This document shows positions 41,588-51,249 of a stretch of DNA of 64,000 nt, piece by piece. Positions within the stretch are counted from its first letter, which is position 1. Each line of letters begins with the position of its first letter. Made by a program: the position numbers and the translations under genes. Below the pieces are notes generated by a model. That model worked only from the letters and a program-made list of their open reading frames with translations, did not search any database and had not been told where the DNA came from. Source of the stretch: JAVBNO01 sp031551485 (lineage in GTDB: Bacteria > Bacillota > Clostridia > Oscillospirales > Ruminococcaceae); assembly GCA_031551485.1 (NCBI GenBank), contig JAVBNO010000027.1, positions 13,756-77,755 of the forward strand, written 5' to 3'.

Positions 41588-43591
41588 CTAAATGGCGAAG
41601 AAGCACAACCTGCCCAGTTGGTAGACGATAAAAGCCACGCCGTATGCCGTAGAGGTAGTCAGCACAAGGGAAAGGGCCATCCAAATCCATGAGGTTTCGC
41701 GGCGAATGGCCGCCGCGGCAGCCACACAGGGCATATACAAAAGGCAAAAAACCATATAACTGCACGCGGACAGCGGGGTAAAACCTGCCGCCGCGGCAAA
41801 ATGAACGCCGCCGGGAGTGGAGAGTACCTGCAATGTGCTGACTACCCCCTCTTTGGCCACAACGCCGGCCAGCAATGAGACAACCGCCCGCCAATCCTCA
41901 AAACCCAATGGGCGAAAAAAAGGAAGCATTTGTTCTCCCACCAAGGCAAACAGGCTTTGGGCGCTGTCAGCGGTAAACACCCAAGAAGGTGTAAAATGGC
42001 CCAGCGCCCATACCACAATGCTCATCGCCACAATCACGGTGGTTGCCCGCCGCAGAAAATCTTGGCTGCGCTGCCACACTTGCCGCACTGTTGCCCCCAG
42101 CCTGGGCCACCGATAGGGCGGTAATTCCATGACAAAGGGCGCTATTTCATTTTCTCCCCTAAACTGCCGGATGGCAAACCCCATACCCGCCGCGGTTATC
42201 ATTCCGATGATATATAGAATGGCCACAACTCTCATTTGATGTGCGGCAAAAAAAGTGCCGGCAAACAGGGCATAAATAGGCAGTTTGGCACCGCATGACA
42301 TGAACGGAGTCAACAGGATCGTCATTTTGCGATCCCGTTCGCTTTCAACAGCCCTGGCGGCCATTACGGCGGGAACGGTGCAGCCAAAGCCAAGAAGCAT
42401 GGGGATGAACGCCTTTCCGCTTAGGCCAATGCCCCGCATCAGCCGGTCCATGATAAAGGCGGCGCGGGCCATATAGCCGCTGTCTTCCAATAGCGACAAA
42501 AACAAAAATAATATGAGCATTTGTGGTAAAAACTTGAGTACGCCCCCCACACCGGCACATACACCGTCTGTCACGAGGCTTTGCACCCATTGCGATGCCC
42601 CCAGCATGACCAATGCCCGGCGCAAAAATTCACCCGCACCAGCCACGAGTACGTCCATCCAGCCGCGTACCATAGAGCCCGGGGGGCCAAATGCCAGCCA
42701 AAACATGCACAGCATAAAAAGGCCAAACACCGGCAACGCCAAAAAACGGTTGGTGACGACCCGGTCGATGATCTCAGTGGCTGTTATGCCTTTGGGGCGG
42801 GCCACCTGCCTGATCACCCGGTTACAAATAGTTTCAATGGCCCGGTACCGCACCCCTGCCATTCCGGTGACCGGGTCCCCCATGGCGACCCCAAATTGTT
42901 CCCGTACAGCGGCGACTGCTGCGGCTTGCTGTCGGCCTAACCGCAGCTGATGTGGCAGCTCTTTGTCCCCTTCCAGCAACCGGCAGGCCAAAAACCGCAT
43001 AGGCCATGCGCTGGTGCCGGGATGGTGGGACAAAATGCCCTCTATCTTCCAAATGCATTGCTCCGCCGCCTGCCCATAACGAAAAGGCACAGGTACCGGG
43101 GCGGTGAACGCAGCCTGCCCCAATGCCGCCAAAAGGGTGCGCACGCCTTCCCCGCTGCGTGCCACAATAGGCACAAGCGGCACCCCCAACAACTGTCCCA
43201 ATGTAACGATGTCGATGCTTTGCCCCCCCGCCCTTACCTCGTCCATCATATTGACCGCCACCACCATCGGTTTGCCCAATTCCAGAAGCGCAAGTGTAAG
43301 ATAAAGACTGTGCTCCATATGACTGCCATCCACAATGTTGAGAATGACGTCCGTTTCGGCGTCCAGAAGCGCTTCCCGGCTGATCCTTTCCTCCAAAGAG
43401 TAAGAAGACAGGGCATAAAGACCCGGCAGATCGACAAGAGAAAGTATACGGCCGTCAGCTTTGACTTGTCCGCTTCTTTTTTCGACAGTAACCCCCGGCC
43501 AGTTTCCCACCGACAATTGGGCGCCGGTAATTCGGTTGAAAAGGGTTGTTTTGCCGCTGTTGGGATTGCCTACAAGCGCTACCTGCGTCAA
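41588..43591 (-). CDS. feoB: Ferrous iron transport protein B
   Basis: 667 aa from the TTG at 43591, which overlaps the feoA stop codon and has AAAGGAG about 10 nt upstream. The N-terminal G domain has GNPNSGKTTLFN, DLPGLYAL and NMMDE. The membrane part has the repeated Gate-like motifs with conserved Cys (LLGFGCTVPAVMAAR and FMSCGAKLPIYALF). It imports Fe2+ through the cytoplasmic membrane. Operon with feoA. Confidence 0.97.
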   Translation of the reverse strand: MTQVALVGNPNSGKTTLFNRITGAQLSVGNWPGVTVEKRSGQVKADGRILSLVDLPGLYALSSYSLEERISREALLDAETDVILNIVDGSHMEHSLYLTLALLELGKPMVVAVNMMDEVRAGGQSIDIVTLGQLLGVPLVPIVARSGEGVRTLLAALGQAAFTAPVPVPFRYGQAAEQCIWKIEGILSHHPGTSAWPMRFLACRLLEGDKELPHQLRLGRQQAAAVAAVREQFGVAMGDPVTGMAGVRYRAIETICNRVIRQVARPKGITATEIIDRVVTNRFLALPVFGLFMLCMFWLAFGPPGSMVRGWMDVLVAGAGEFLRRALVMLGASQWVQSLVTDGVCAGVGGVLKFLPQMLILFLFLSLLEDSGYMARAAFIMDRLMRGIGLSGKAFIPMLLGFGCTVPAVMAARAVESERDRKMTILLTPFMSCGAKLPIYALFAGTFFAAHQMRVVAILYIIGMITAAGMGFAIRQFRGENEIAPFVMELPPYRWPRLGATVRQVWQRSQDFLRRATTVIVAMSIVVWALGHFTPSWVFTADSAQSLFALVGEQMLPFFRPLGFEDWRAVVSLLAGVVAKEGVVSTLQVLSTPGGVHFAAAAGFTPLSACSYMVFCLLYMPCVAAAAAIRRETSWIWMALSLVLTTSTAYGVAFIVYQLGRLCFFAI

Positions 43592-43884
43592 AATACGATC
43601 GCTCCTTTCCTGTCGCGCCTGTGCTGGCTGCCGGAAAGAAAAATATGTCGTGCTTCTGCACGGCGCAGCACAAGTCGGTAGCCGCGCAGTTGTATTTCCA
43701 TTGGATCGCCAAAGGGGGCCCGTTTGCAAATTTGGATTTCTGTGCCAGGCGTCATACCCATGTCCGCCAGCCTGTGCCTGAGCGCTTCCGGCCCCCTTAG
43801 CCAGCGCACATATCCTTTTTGGCCTGCCCGCAGCTGGGATAAAGACTTTCCGTCCGGCTCGTCTGTGATGGGTGAAAAACGCAT
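43588..43884 (-). CDS. feoA: Ferrous iron transport protein A
   Basis: 98 aa SH3-like protein: SLSQLRAGQKGYVRWL, RHRLADMGMTPGTEI and GDPMEIQLRGYRLVLRRAEA are typical. It supports FeoB. It ends in a basic tail of about 18 residues that overlaps the feoB ribosome site. Confidence 0.94.
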   Translation of the reverse strand: MRFSPITDEPDGKSLSQLRAGQKGYVRWLRGPEALRHRLADMGMTPGTEIQICKRAPFGDPMEIQLRGYRLVLRRAEARHIFLSGSQHRRDRKGAIVF

Positions 43885-43978
43885 TATACTCTCCCCCGCT
43901 TTATCTGCACCAAAGCTTTGTTCCAGTCTATTCTGGCACTGGTCGCTTCATACATAACGGGACTTTTACAGCGCAAAT

Positions 43979-44008
43979 AATCCGGATGACGCAAGCGCCA
44001 TCCGGATT
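43979..44008 (-). terminator. Hairpin after the 44033-44668 gene
   Basis: Perfect arms AATCCGGATG and CATCCGGATT with a 10-nt loop; the following T run is short, so termination may be partial. Confidence 0.55.
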
Positions 44009-44032
44009 ATCTATATTATGATAATGAAAATA

Positions 44033-44668
44033 TTAACTGTTTTGCTGCCAGACAATACCCCGGATATAGTGGGCCAAGCCCTCTTCTTTTTCGCTGATAT
44101 AATTCCACAGGTAAGCCGGAATCGCAGGATATTGTTGGACAGTGCCATCCCATATCGCTTTGAAAATAGTTTCATTGTGAGCAAGCTGACTGCACGCCTT
44201 GTAAAAGGGCCACAGTATGTCGGTTACCATCTGGCGGGATACCCTGTTTAACGTTTGCTCCTTTGTCGACTTGCCAAGCGCCACAAGGCCTAGCAGCCGG
44301 GGTTCCTCCCGGTATGTTTCGGCAAAAAAAGCGGCTGCCTCCAAAAACTGCTCATACAATCCATTGGGATGCTGTGCCATGGCCGCTTCGAAAGCCTCGC
44401 CGGTAAAGCCCAGCTGATAAGCTTCCCTGATGGGTTTACCCCCCGAAAACTGGCCCCGGCCACAGGCTGCCAGCGACACGAGCAGCCAGATGTATTTATC
44501 CCGGGTTTGCTTTTTTCGGCGGTCGGTATAATCGTATCGCGCCCTCCACCAGGCAACGGCGGCTTGAATGTCCGGGTCGGCTTCGGCTACTCCCGGCGAA
44601 AGGATGTCCCATTTTTCCTGGCCCGTTTCGGCGCTGCGCAGCGCTGCTAACAATACTTCTTTATCCAT
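44033..44668 (-). CDS. Conserved-looking protein of unknown function
   Basis: 211 aa with GAGGAGA before the ATG. Soluble and helical, with aromatic-rich segments (AAVAWWRARYDYTDRRKKQT; SRQMVTDILWPFYKACSQL; YPAIPAYLWNYISEKEEG). No family recognised and no catalytic motif seen. Codon use is like the host core genes. Its downstream hairpin separates it from feoA. Confidence 0.6.
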   Translation of the reverse strand: MDKEVLLAALRSAETGQEKWDILSPGVAEADPDIQAAVAWWRARYDYTDRRKKQTRDKYIWLLVSLAACGRGQFSGGKPIREAYQLGFTGEAFEAAMAQHPNGLYEQFLEAAAFFAETYREEPRLLGLVALGKSTKEQTLNRVSRQMVTDILWPFYKACSQLAHNETIFKAIWDGTVQQYPAIPAYLWNYISEKEEGLAHYIRGIVWQQNS

Positions 44669-44709
44669 ACGAGTTCTCCTCTTTTCGTACTGCCGCTGCC
44701 ATCTGACCT

Positions 44710-45564
44710 TTACGGCACATCCGGCACAATACTGTCTAACGGCTCCTCCAGAAGCGCCGGTGTTTTTAAGAATTTACGGATTAACTTGATTGAGTTCGCC
44801 ACATAAAGCCCGTCGCAGATGCGTTCGTCCAGCGTCACGCCCAAATCCATAAATTTGCGGGCCTGCATACCGTCCGCTGTCATGGTGGGCGCTACATACT
44901 CTTTACCCATTGATATAAAAATACTGGTGGTGCCAAAATCGTAAATATGGTGATAAAGCGCCTCCAACCCAATTGATTTGACATTGGTCAAAAAGAAGCT
45001 GGTATGAAAAGGGCTGGCGTCAATAATCGAGCCGGGTAATATGCCGGCCTTATCCATCCATTTGATAAAACCCACGGATAATTTGACAAAGCCGTTTGGC
45101 AAATTCATAAAAAAGGCAGCCAAATTGTCGGTGATATTCCGGCTTGTCGGCTTTTTGTTTTCCGCCAGCTCGTCATTAATACGCTCGGCAATTTGCCACA
45201 AAGTTTCAGTGCCTTTAAATTCCAATTTTATGGTGGTTTCATCGGCCTCGTCGGTAAGGGCCTTTTTAATGGCAAAGGAAACCCAAATACGCCGCCGGGC
45301 GAAAATGCGCCCGTTGATAATAAATCGATTCAACGAGGGCCGCAGCGCAAGCATACGTACCATGGCGGCAATGACGATGTGCATATGAGAGATGGGAATG
45401 TCCACGCCTTTTGTATCCTGTATGTAATCGTTTAACGGCTGCGAAGAAAAGTGATGCCTGTAGAAAATTTGGGCATCGCTGCGCCGCTCCATGACATGGG
45501 GCATCAGCTTAAAAATAGGGTCTAAGCTCTTGACCTGCTGTCCATCATAACGCTTTGAAAACAT
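44710..45564 (-). CDS. 2-oxoacid dehydrogenase E2-type acyltransferase homologue lacking the catalytic His
   Basis: 284 aa. It resembles the PF00198 catalytic domain alone, without lipoyl or E3-binding domains: SHMHIVIAAMVRMLALRPSLNRFI in the middle and the terminal ARKFMDLGVTLDERICDGLY. In E2 and chloramphenicol acetyltransferases that last motif is HRxxDG or HHxxCDG; here the His is Glu (DERICDG, about residue 247). The Asp and Gly are kept. So acyl transfer by the known mechanism is unlikely. No E1 or E3 gene is nearby. Confidence 0.75.
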   Translation of the reverse strand: MFSKRYDGQQVKSLDPIFKLMPHVMERRSDAQIFYRHHFSSQPLNDYIQDTKGVDIPISHMHIVIAAMVRMLALRPSLNRFIINGRIFARRRIWVSFAIKKALTDEADETTIKLEFKGTETLWQIAERINDELAENKKPTSRNITDNLAAFFMNLPNGFVKLSVGFIKWMDKAGILPGSIIDASPFHTSFFLTNVKSIGLEALYHHIYDFGTTSIFISMGKEYVAPTMTADGMQARKFMDLGVTLDERICDGLYVANSIKLIRKFLKTPALLEEPLDSIVPDVP

Positions 45565-45710
45565 ACTGCGCCTCCGCTCGATTTGGAATCTAATACCTCA
45601 AAACGAATTTCATTTTTCTGCCGCAATGAAAAACGATATCCAGCGTTCAATTGTACCGACGCTATTATAACACAATCGCGCTAACCTGTATATGTTAGCA
45701 CAGCAAAATT

Positions 45711-45747
45711 AAAAAGTTCCCAGCACCGGTTGGGCAATGCCGGGAAG
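45711..45747 (-). terminator. Terminator after the MBL-fold gene
   Basis: TTCCC / GGGAA arms with additional GC pairs; the minus strand continues with TTTTTAATTTT. Confidence 0.55.
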
Positions 45748-45805
45748 CTCTTAATTCTTTAGGTAAAGCACAGGTCCACCCAAAAGAAAATGCCAGAATG
45801 ACAGC

Positions 45806-46630
45806 CTACAGAAGCTCCAGCTGTGCCCCTGTTGCCAGATAGGCAATCTGATCCCCCAATACATGTTGGAGCATGGCAAAGGGCTTTTCGCCGGTGCAGT
45901 GGCAAGTATAAAATTGCGTAGGCCATTGGGCCAACTGGGCACCCAATGCCTCTACCAGCGCCGGCTTTTCGCTTTTGTTGGAAAGAGGGTTGTGCAAATG
46001 AAAGCCCGCAATGGCCACACCCGGCAATATCCCCCGCAGACTTTTGAGTCTCTCCAGGATATTGAGGATGCCGTTATGGGCACATCCGGCCAGCAGCACA
46101 TTTTTGCCATTTTCAGTAATCAGCAAACTTTGCTCATGGGTAAAGCGGTCTTCCACATACCCGTCATTTGTCTTTTCGCACAGCACCTTGTTGGCGGTGG
46201 AAAAGCACTTTCGCCCGGTCACACCGGCAAATACAAACAAAGCTGCGTCAAGCTGCATGCTGTCCCCGGTGAGCACGAACCGGTCGTGACCCGCAAGGGT
46301 TTGGTCCAGACCCACATAATGCTTGATAGGCCCGACTTTGGCGTAATAGGGCAAAAAAGCTTTCTCGTGAATGTAGATTTTGGCTGTGTGATTATGGGCT
46401 AAAAAAGCGCTTAGCCCACCCCCGTGGTCATAGTGACCATGGGAGATTACCACCGTGTCCACCGCCGACATATCGATGTCCATTTGCCGGGCATTATGCA
46501 AAAACGTATCATCAGGCCCCAGGTCAAACAGGATTTTGTGGCCGGCGGCCTCGATATAAAGGCACAAACCGTGCACATTCCTATAGGCCGGTGAAATGCT
46601 GTTGTTTTCCGTTAATACAGTAATATGCAT
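45806..46630 (-). CDS. MBL-fold metallohydrolase
   Basis: 274 aa, AAGGAG before the ATG. The metal motif is SHGHYDHGGG (near residue 64), and further His ligands lie in GCAHNGILNIL and TCHCTGEKPF. It belongs to the group that includes the archaeal-type dihydropteroate/RFA-P-synthase-like enzymes, which are soluble and bind two metals. The real substrate is unknown. About 44 nt downstream of the large membrane protein gene, so possibly cotranscribed. Confidence 0.88.
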   Translation of the reverse strand: MHITVLTENNSISPAYRNVHGLCLYIEAAGHKILFDLGPDDTFLHNARQMDIDMSAVDTVVISHGHYDHGGGLSAFLAHNHTAKIYIHEKAFLPYYAKVGPIKHYVGLDQTLAGHDRFVLTGDSMQLDAALFVFAGVTGRKCFSTANKVLCEKTNDGYVEDRFTHEQSLLITENGKNVLLAGCAHNGILNILERLKSLRGILPGVAIAGFHLHNPLSNKSEKPALVEALGAQLAQWPTQFYTCHCTGEKPFAMLQHVLGDQIAYLATGAQLELL

Positions 46631-46674
46631 TCGCTTACTCCTTTTGGGTCAATAGATCAGCCCACCGGCGGTGG

Positions 46675-49600
46675 TCAATCCCATTCCCGCATTTGGTCGA
46701 GCAATTTGTGGATGCTCTGCGACTTTTCTTTGTTTTTGCTGAGCTCCCGATTAATGGCAATGGCAAAAAGGATGGCGGCAATGATCAGAAGATAGACCCA
46801 CCAGGCAAGGCTGCCCCAAAATTCGCGGCTATGGTACAACGAGCACAGAATCAGTGTGACGACCCCAAAGATAAAGTAATAGCGTTTGCGCAAAATGAAG
46901 CCGAAGCAAACCGCCAAAAGGGACAATGTACTGATGATGACGGCATCGGTAAAATAACCGGTAATAATGGCGTCCAATGCCAGTACCAAAAAGAGCACGC
47001 ACATGACGCACAAATTGATGATGCGAAACGCTTTTGCTTTGTTCCAAACCCATATGCCCAGCAAAATGGAAAGCGGCAGCAAGGGCAAAAGGGTTAACTC
47101 GGTTTCGATGATGGAGGGAACGGACAACCAGCGCATCAGCGTGTACCAGCTGCCATACCCCAGCAGCGCTGCCACCGTCATCAAAATGCGGCCGATCAGC
47201 CCGGCCGGGGTACGCCGCCCGGCCAAAAATACAATGGCCGCCGCGGCCAAAAATGCCACAGGATAAAAAGGATAGGTATCGCAAAAAACAAAGGTGGCAT
47301 ACCGCGCCGCCTGTATAACAAAGCCCAGGGCGGCTACGCTCAGCCAGTCAAAAACCGGCAGTTTGACGCCGTATAGCGACGCCTGATCCTCCGGCGCAGC
47401 GGCATACAGCTTAGGATAAAATATTTGAGCCGCTGCTGTCAACACCGCTGCCGCAACAAGTGCACTGACCACCGCCGTTGCGGGATACCCGGCCATTGCG
47501 GCAAGGCAGGCCGCCACATTGGGAAAGAGCAACAGCACAAACAACAGCGGCACCGCTGTGCCCAAATCAAACCCGGTGCGACGCAGGGCCACGTAAAAAA
47601 GGCCCATGACAACCACAAGAAACAAAAGCTCCGGGAGGACAAGGGAAGGCGATGACTGCCATAAGGCCGCCAAAAAAGCCCCAAACGCAAAGAAGACGCC
47701 ACTGGGAAACAACCGCTTCGCCCATTGGCCGCCCGCCCATATAACGCCGGCCAATATGATAAAGGCAACCAGAGGCAAGGGTTGGCGCTCCCAGACCGCC
47801 CCAAGGGACAAACTGTGGGCCAGGGCCGAAAGCAAGCGAACCAAACTGACGGCGCCGCCCAAAATCCAAGCGGAGACCAGCCATTCGCTGTATCGCCAGG
47901 GCCGCCGCAGTTCCACATAGCACAGACCGGCGGCAAAAGCCAGTGGGGCCCAAAAAACTGCCCAATGTCCACCGAAAATAAGCACCTGCAAAGCGCATAC
48001 GCCGCCCCAAATCCGATAAGCCATGTCGGCGGGTCTGCTTTTTTCCCGGATGACCAGATAGAGCGCGACCACAATGAAAAGCAGTGTCATGGCAGCAAAC
48101 CGGGGGTCAAACGCCCAGCCGCCCACTGCCTTTGCAAGGGCCGTATCTCGAAGCAACAAGATCGCTCCCAAAGGCGCCGCCATGTGCAGTGCCCATTTTT
48201 CAGCGGTATGCCGGGAGGACACCGCCGAAAATGTGCTGATGGCAAGGGTACCAAGGCCGCAGCAAATGAGCGTGAAATCTTGTGGCCCGGGGCCGCTATC
48301 CATAACGGCCCAAAAGGCGGCCAGCAGCGTAAGCCAGCTGACTGCCAGCGAGGAAATTTTGGTTGGAAGAGTGAAAAGACCCAAGTGGTTACGGCGGGTG
48401 GCGACCCAATAGAGCGCCGCCAACACTACCCCCGCCAAAGCAAAATGCACAAACCATGTGTAATAACCCGGCGAAACATAGAGTCGCAACAACCGGTAGC
48501 CCTGATAAAAAGAGGCGATCAACATCAGGCAGCTTAAAGCCGCCTCGATGCGCTGTTGCTGGCGGATGGCGCAAAACGCCAAAACCGCCATAATCACGAC
48601 AGGGCACGCCAGCGCCAGTGCGTTCACGAATGCAGTGTCAAAACTTGCCAGCAAGTAGAAGACCAGCGCCACATAAGAAGCAATGCGGAATGTGCTGCGT
48701 CCAAAATGCACTGGGAACAGCATACCACCCAGGCAATAGCCCACCGTGAGAACGGCAAAAGAAACGGTAAAAGAAACGGCGGGGAAAATTTCACATACCC
48801 CAAAGGCCACGCCGAACAGATAAACGGCAAAACCGATCATATAGGCGCAGCCGGCTGACCCGCGGAATTGCCCGCTGTTTTTGTCCATCTCCCACAAGCC
48901 ACACAGCGCCAATAAAACAGCCGCACCCACCATGGGCAACAGGAGCCACGGCCATTGGATGGTATCGCTGGTATATATACGTATAAAACCGATGACAGCA
49001 CCGGCCACCAGCATCACATCGGCGACACGCAGGAAAGGCCAAAGCCTGTCTTTGTTCTTTGCCCGGTTTGCCAGCAGGCGGATAAGCAACAGCGCCAGCG
49101 CCGCTGCCGCCACATAAACGCCGCCGATATAAACCTGATCAAAAAAGAAGCCGTCCAATAGATACCACCAGGCAGGAAAGAGGGCAGCCACATATAGGGC
49201 AATGCGGCCGGCGCGTTTTTGTATGCCGGCAATTGCATTGGCATGGGCCAAAAGGGTGACAAGGGAAATAATAGCCAGCTCAAAGCACCAATTGCTGCCA
49301 TCGTGCAGACGCAAAGCGCTCCATCCCATACCCAGCCACCCGGCGGCAATGGACAAATCACGGGCAGGGGTGCGTAATACGCCAAGATATTTTTCGCTGC
49401 GTTCCGCCGCAAAATAGATGGTCAAAAGCACAAGGGCCACAGCCGTAAAGCATATGGGCCCGCTGAAAATGCGGGAATCATAATATCGCTGCAACTGCAC
49501 CATAGCGACGCCAAAAGCCATCAAACCAAAGAGGGCGCTTTGCTTTTGCTGACACCGGATGGCCAAGAGTAAAAATGCGATCATTAGGCCCGCGGCACAG

Positions 49601-51144
49601 GCGATGGAAAGCGCCTCCGGCGGGTACCAAAAGAGCATGAGAACAAAAAGGCCAAAGCCTGCACAGGCGCCATCCCGCAAATAAGTGGCGTAACCGCCGG
49701 CCAAGTTGGCGCCCAAAAAGACGATAAGGCAAAACAAAACAGTGACAATAGCCGGCGCCACATATAGCTGATCCGGCAGCCAAACCGATGCTGCCTGCAA
49801 CCCGGTTACCAGCGTGGTCACAACCAGCCCCAAACCATAAAACACCCCAAACGCGGAGCGCACTTTTTCCCTTTTGCGATCGGGGCAAAAATAAGCAGAC
49901 CCGGCAAAGGTGATTGTCAAGAGGCAAAAGGCAAGGGTCATCATCCAATCCGCTTGGCTGTGGCCCAATTCGACAAAGGCCGTGTTCCAACCGAACACAC
50001 GTAAAAAAAGAATGGAGAAGATGGCCCAAATAAGCGTAACGTGGGAAAAGACAGAATAATAGCGCAGCAGCAGGCTCTCTTTGAGCTTGCCGGCCCGTTT
50101 TGATGAAATGACCCATCCCACAGCCATCCAACACAGGGCAAAAACACCGTGGGTAAGAGCAATGCCACTGTCCGGCACCGCCAGGGCGTCAATGACAAAC
50201 AGCTGCGCGGTAAAACAAAACACATAGCCCAAAAGGGCCAAAAGGCTGTTTTGGTACTTCTTAGTATTATAAAAACTCAACCCGGCTGTGACAGCAGCAA
50301 TCATGGCGCACAAGATCGAGCGGCCGTCTCCAAACAAGCTTAAAAATTGACCGAATAAACCATAATAGCCAAAAGCGATTAAGGTAATGGGCACAAACAA
50401 AGACCCCAACATCCAAAAGGCAAAAGCAGTTTTGGGGATTTTGATTTTTTTATCGGTAAGAATGCTGACGCCAAAAAACAAAAGAGAGACAAGGCCGATC
50501 AGCGAAGACTTCATGACACTGCTTAATAGCATCCAACTGCTGGTGGCCAAATACATACCTGCAATTAATACAAAGAATACAGCCAGCAGCAAAAGCACTG
50601 TGACGTTGCGGCTGCGCTGCTCCTCTTTTCGTTTGAGAAGCTCCTCGGGGGTTAGCGGGGCGCGCACCGGCTTGGCCGGCGGTGGCGCGGGAACAGAAGC
50701 CGCCACAGGGGCAGGCTGGCCATAAGGCGGCGGAGACTGGGTATACACCGGCGGCTGGGCCATACCCGGCATTGGCCCGGCCATGGCGACTGGGGGCGCA
50801 TACGGCTGGGCAACCGGCGATGGAGCCGGGGGCATATATGGCTGGGCAACCGGCGATGGAGCCGGCGGCGCTTGTGGCGGCGCAGACTGCTGGTATGGCA
50901 TTCCCTGCACAATGGTATTGGGGTGTTGAGAATGAAACCGAGCCGCCATCATCCTGCGGAAGGTATCCTCATCCACAAAGCCTTTCTGGCGCAATTCCTG
51001 CAAATCTCGCTCGAAACGCGTATTGGCGGTGTGCACCAGACGCAGCACAACAATGAATAGGGCGGGCGCCACCACAAATCCAAGGATGTTGGCCAAAACT
51101 TCGATTAGAATCTCCCCCTTGCCAATGATGTTGTATAAGAGCAC
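46675..51144 (-). CDS. Very large polytopic membrane protein with SHOCT-like and Pro-rich N-terminus
   Basis: 1489 aa. One helix (about residues 16-36) is followed by a SHOCT-like segment (ERDLQELRQKGFVDEDTFRRMM, residues 45-66), a proline-rich linker with direct repeats of PPAPSPVAQPY, and a charged PEELLKRKEEQRSRN stretch. From about residue 180 to the end some 40 hydrophobic segments follow one another with very short loops. It resembles DUF2157/DUF2339-type membrane proteins in layout, but I cannot assign it. The GTG at 51144 has no clear ribosome site; a start near 51096, after AAGGGGGAG, is possible. Confidence 0.65.
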   Translation of the reverse strand: MLLYNIIGKGEILIEVLANILGFVVAPALFIVVLRLVHTANTRFERDLQELRQKGFVDEDTFRRMMAARFHSQHPNTIVQGMPYQQSAPPQAPPAPSPVAQPYMPPAPSPVAQPYAPPVAMAGPMPGMAQPPVYTQSPPPYGQPAPVAASVPAPPPAKPVRAPLTPEELLKRKEEQRSRNVTVLLLLAVFFVLIAGMYLATSSWMLLSSVMKSSLIGLVSLLFFGVSILTDKKIKIPKTAFAFWMLGSLFVPITLIAFGYYGLFGQFLSLFGDGRSILCAMIAAVTAGLSFYNTKKYQNSLLALLGYVFCFTAQLFVIDALAVPDSGIALTHGVFALCWMAVGWVISSKRAGKLKESLLLRYYSVFSHVTLIWAIFSILFLRVFGWNTAFVELGHSQADWMMTLAFCLLTITFAGSAYFCPDRKREKVRSAFGVFYGLGLVVTTLVTGLQAASVWLPDQLYVAPAIVTVLFCLIVFLGANLAGGYATYLRDGACAGFGLFVLMLFWYPPEALSIACAAGLMIAFLLLAIRCQQKQSALFGLMAFGVAMVQLQRYYDSRIFSGPICFTAVALVLLTIYFAAERSEKYLGVLRTPARDLSIAAGWLGMGWSALRLHDGSNWCFELAIISLVTLLAHANAIAGIQKRAGRIALYVAALFPAWWYLLDGFFFDQVYIGGVYVAAAALALLLIRLLANRAKNKDRLWPFLRVADVMLVAGAVIGFIRIYTSDTIQWPWLLLPMVGAAVLLALCGLWEMDKNSGQFRGSAGCAYMIGFAVYLFGVAFGVCEIFPAVSFTVSFAVLTVGYCLGGMLFPVHFGRSTFRIASYVALVFYLLASFDTAFVNALALACPVVIMAVLAFCAIRQQQRIEAALSCLMLIASFYQGYRLLRLYVSPGYYTWFVHFALAGVVLAALYWVATRRNHLGLFTLPTKISSLAVSWLTLLAAFWAVMDSGPGPQDFTLICCGLGTLAISTFSAVSSRHTAEKWALHMAAPLGAILLLRDTALAKAVGGWAFDPRFAAMTLLFIVVALYLVIREKSRPADMAYRIWGGVCALQVLIFGGHWAVFWAPLAFAAGLCYVELRRPWRYSEWLVSAWILGGAVSLVRLLSALAHSLSLGAVWERQPLPLVAFIILAGVIWAGGQWAKRLFPSGVFFAFGAFLAALWQSSPSLVLPELLFLVVVMGLFYVALRRTGFDLGTAVPLLFVLLLFPNVAACLAAMAGYPATAVVSALVAAAVLTAAAQIFYPKLYAAAPEDQASLYGVKLPVFDWLSVAALGFVIQAARYATFVFCDTYPFYPVAFLAAAAIVFLAGRRTPAGLIGRILMTVAALLGYGSWYTLMRWLSVPSIIETELTLLPLLPLSILLGIWVWNKAKAFRIINLCVMCVLFLVLALDAIITGYFTDAVIISTLSLLAVCFGFILRKRYYFIFGVVTLILCSLYHSREFWGSLAWWVYLLIIAAILFAIAINRELSKNKEKSQSIHKLLDQMREWD

Positions 51145-51165
51145 ATTTGAAATTGCGATAAAAAC

Positions 51166-51194
51166 AGTATACTCTATTCCGTCTTAACGGTCAA
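51166..51194 (-). promoter_or_regulatory. Promoter of the large membrane protein gene
   Basis: TTGACC and TATACT with a 17-nt spacer on the minus strand, placing transcription start about 16 nt before the GTG at 51144. Confidence 0.6.
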
Positions 51195-51208
51195 ACAGTA
51201 GAATATGC

Positions 51209-51236
51209 AAAAAGGCACGGAGCAATCCCCGCGCCT
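51209..51236 (-). terminator. Terminator of the nucleoside salvage operon
   Basis: AGGC-CGG / CCG-GCCT arms with unpaired bases; the minus strand continues with five T. It directly follows pdp. Confidence 0.65.
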
Positions 51237-51249
51237 GGTACGGCAAAAT

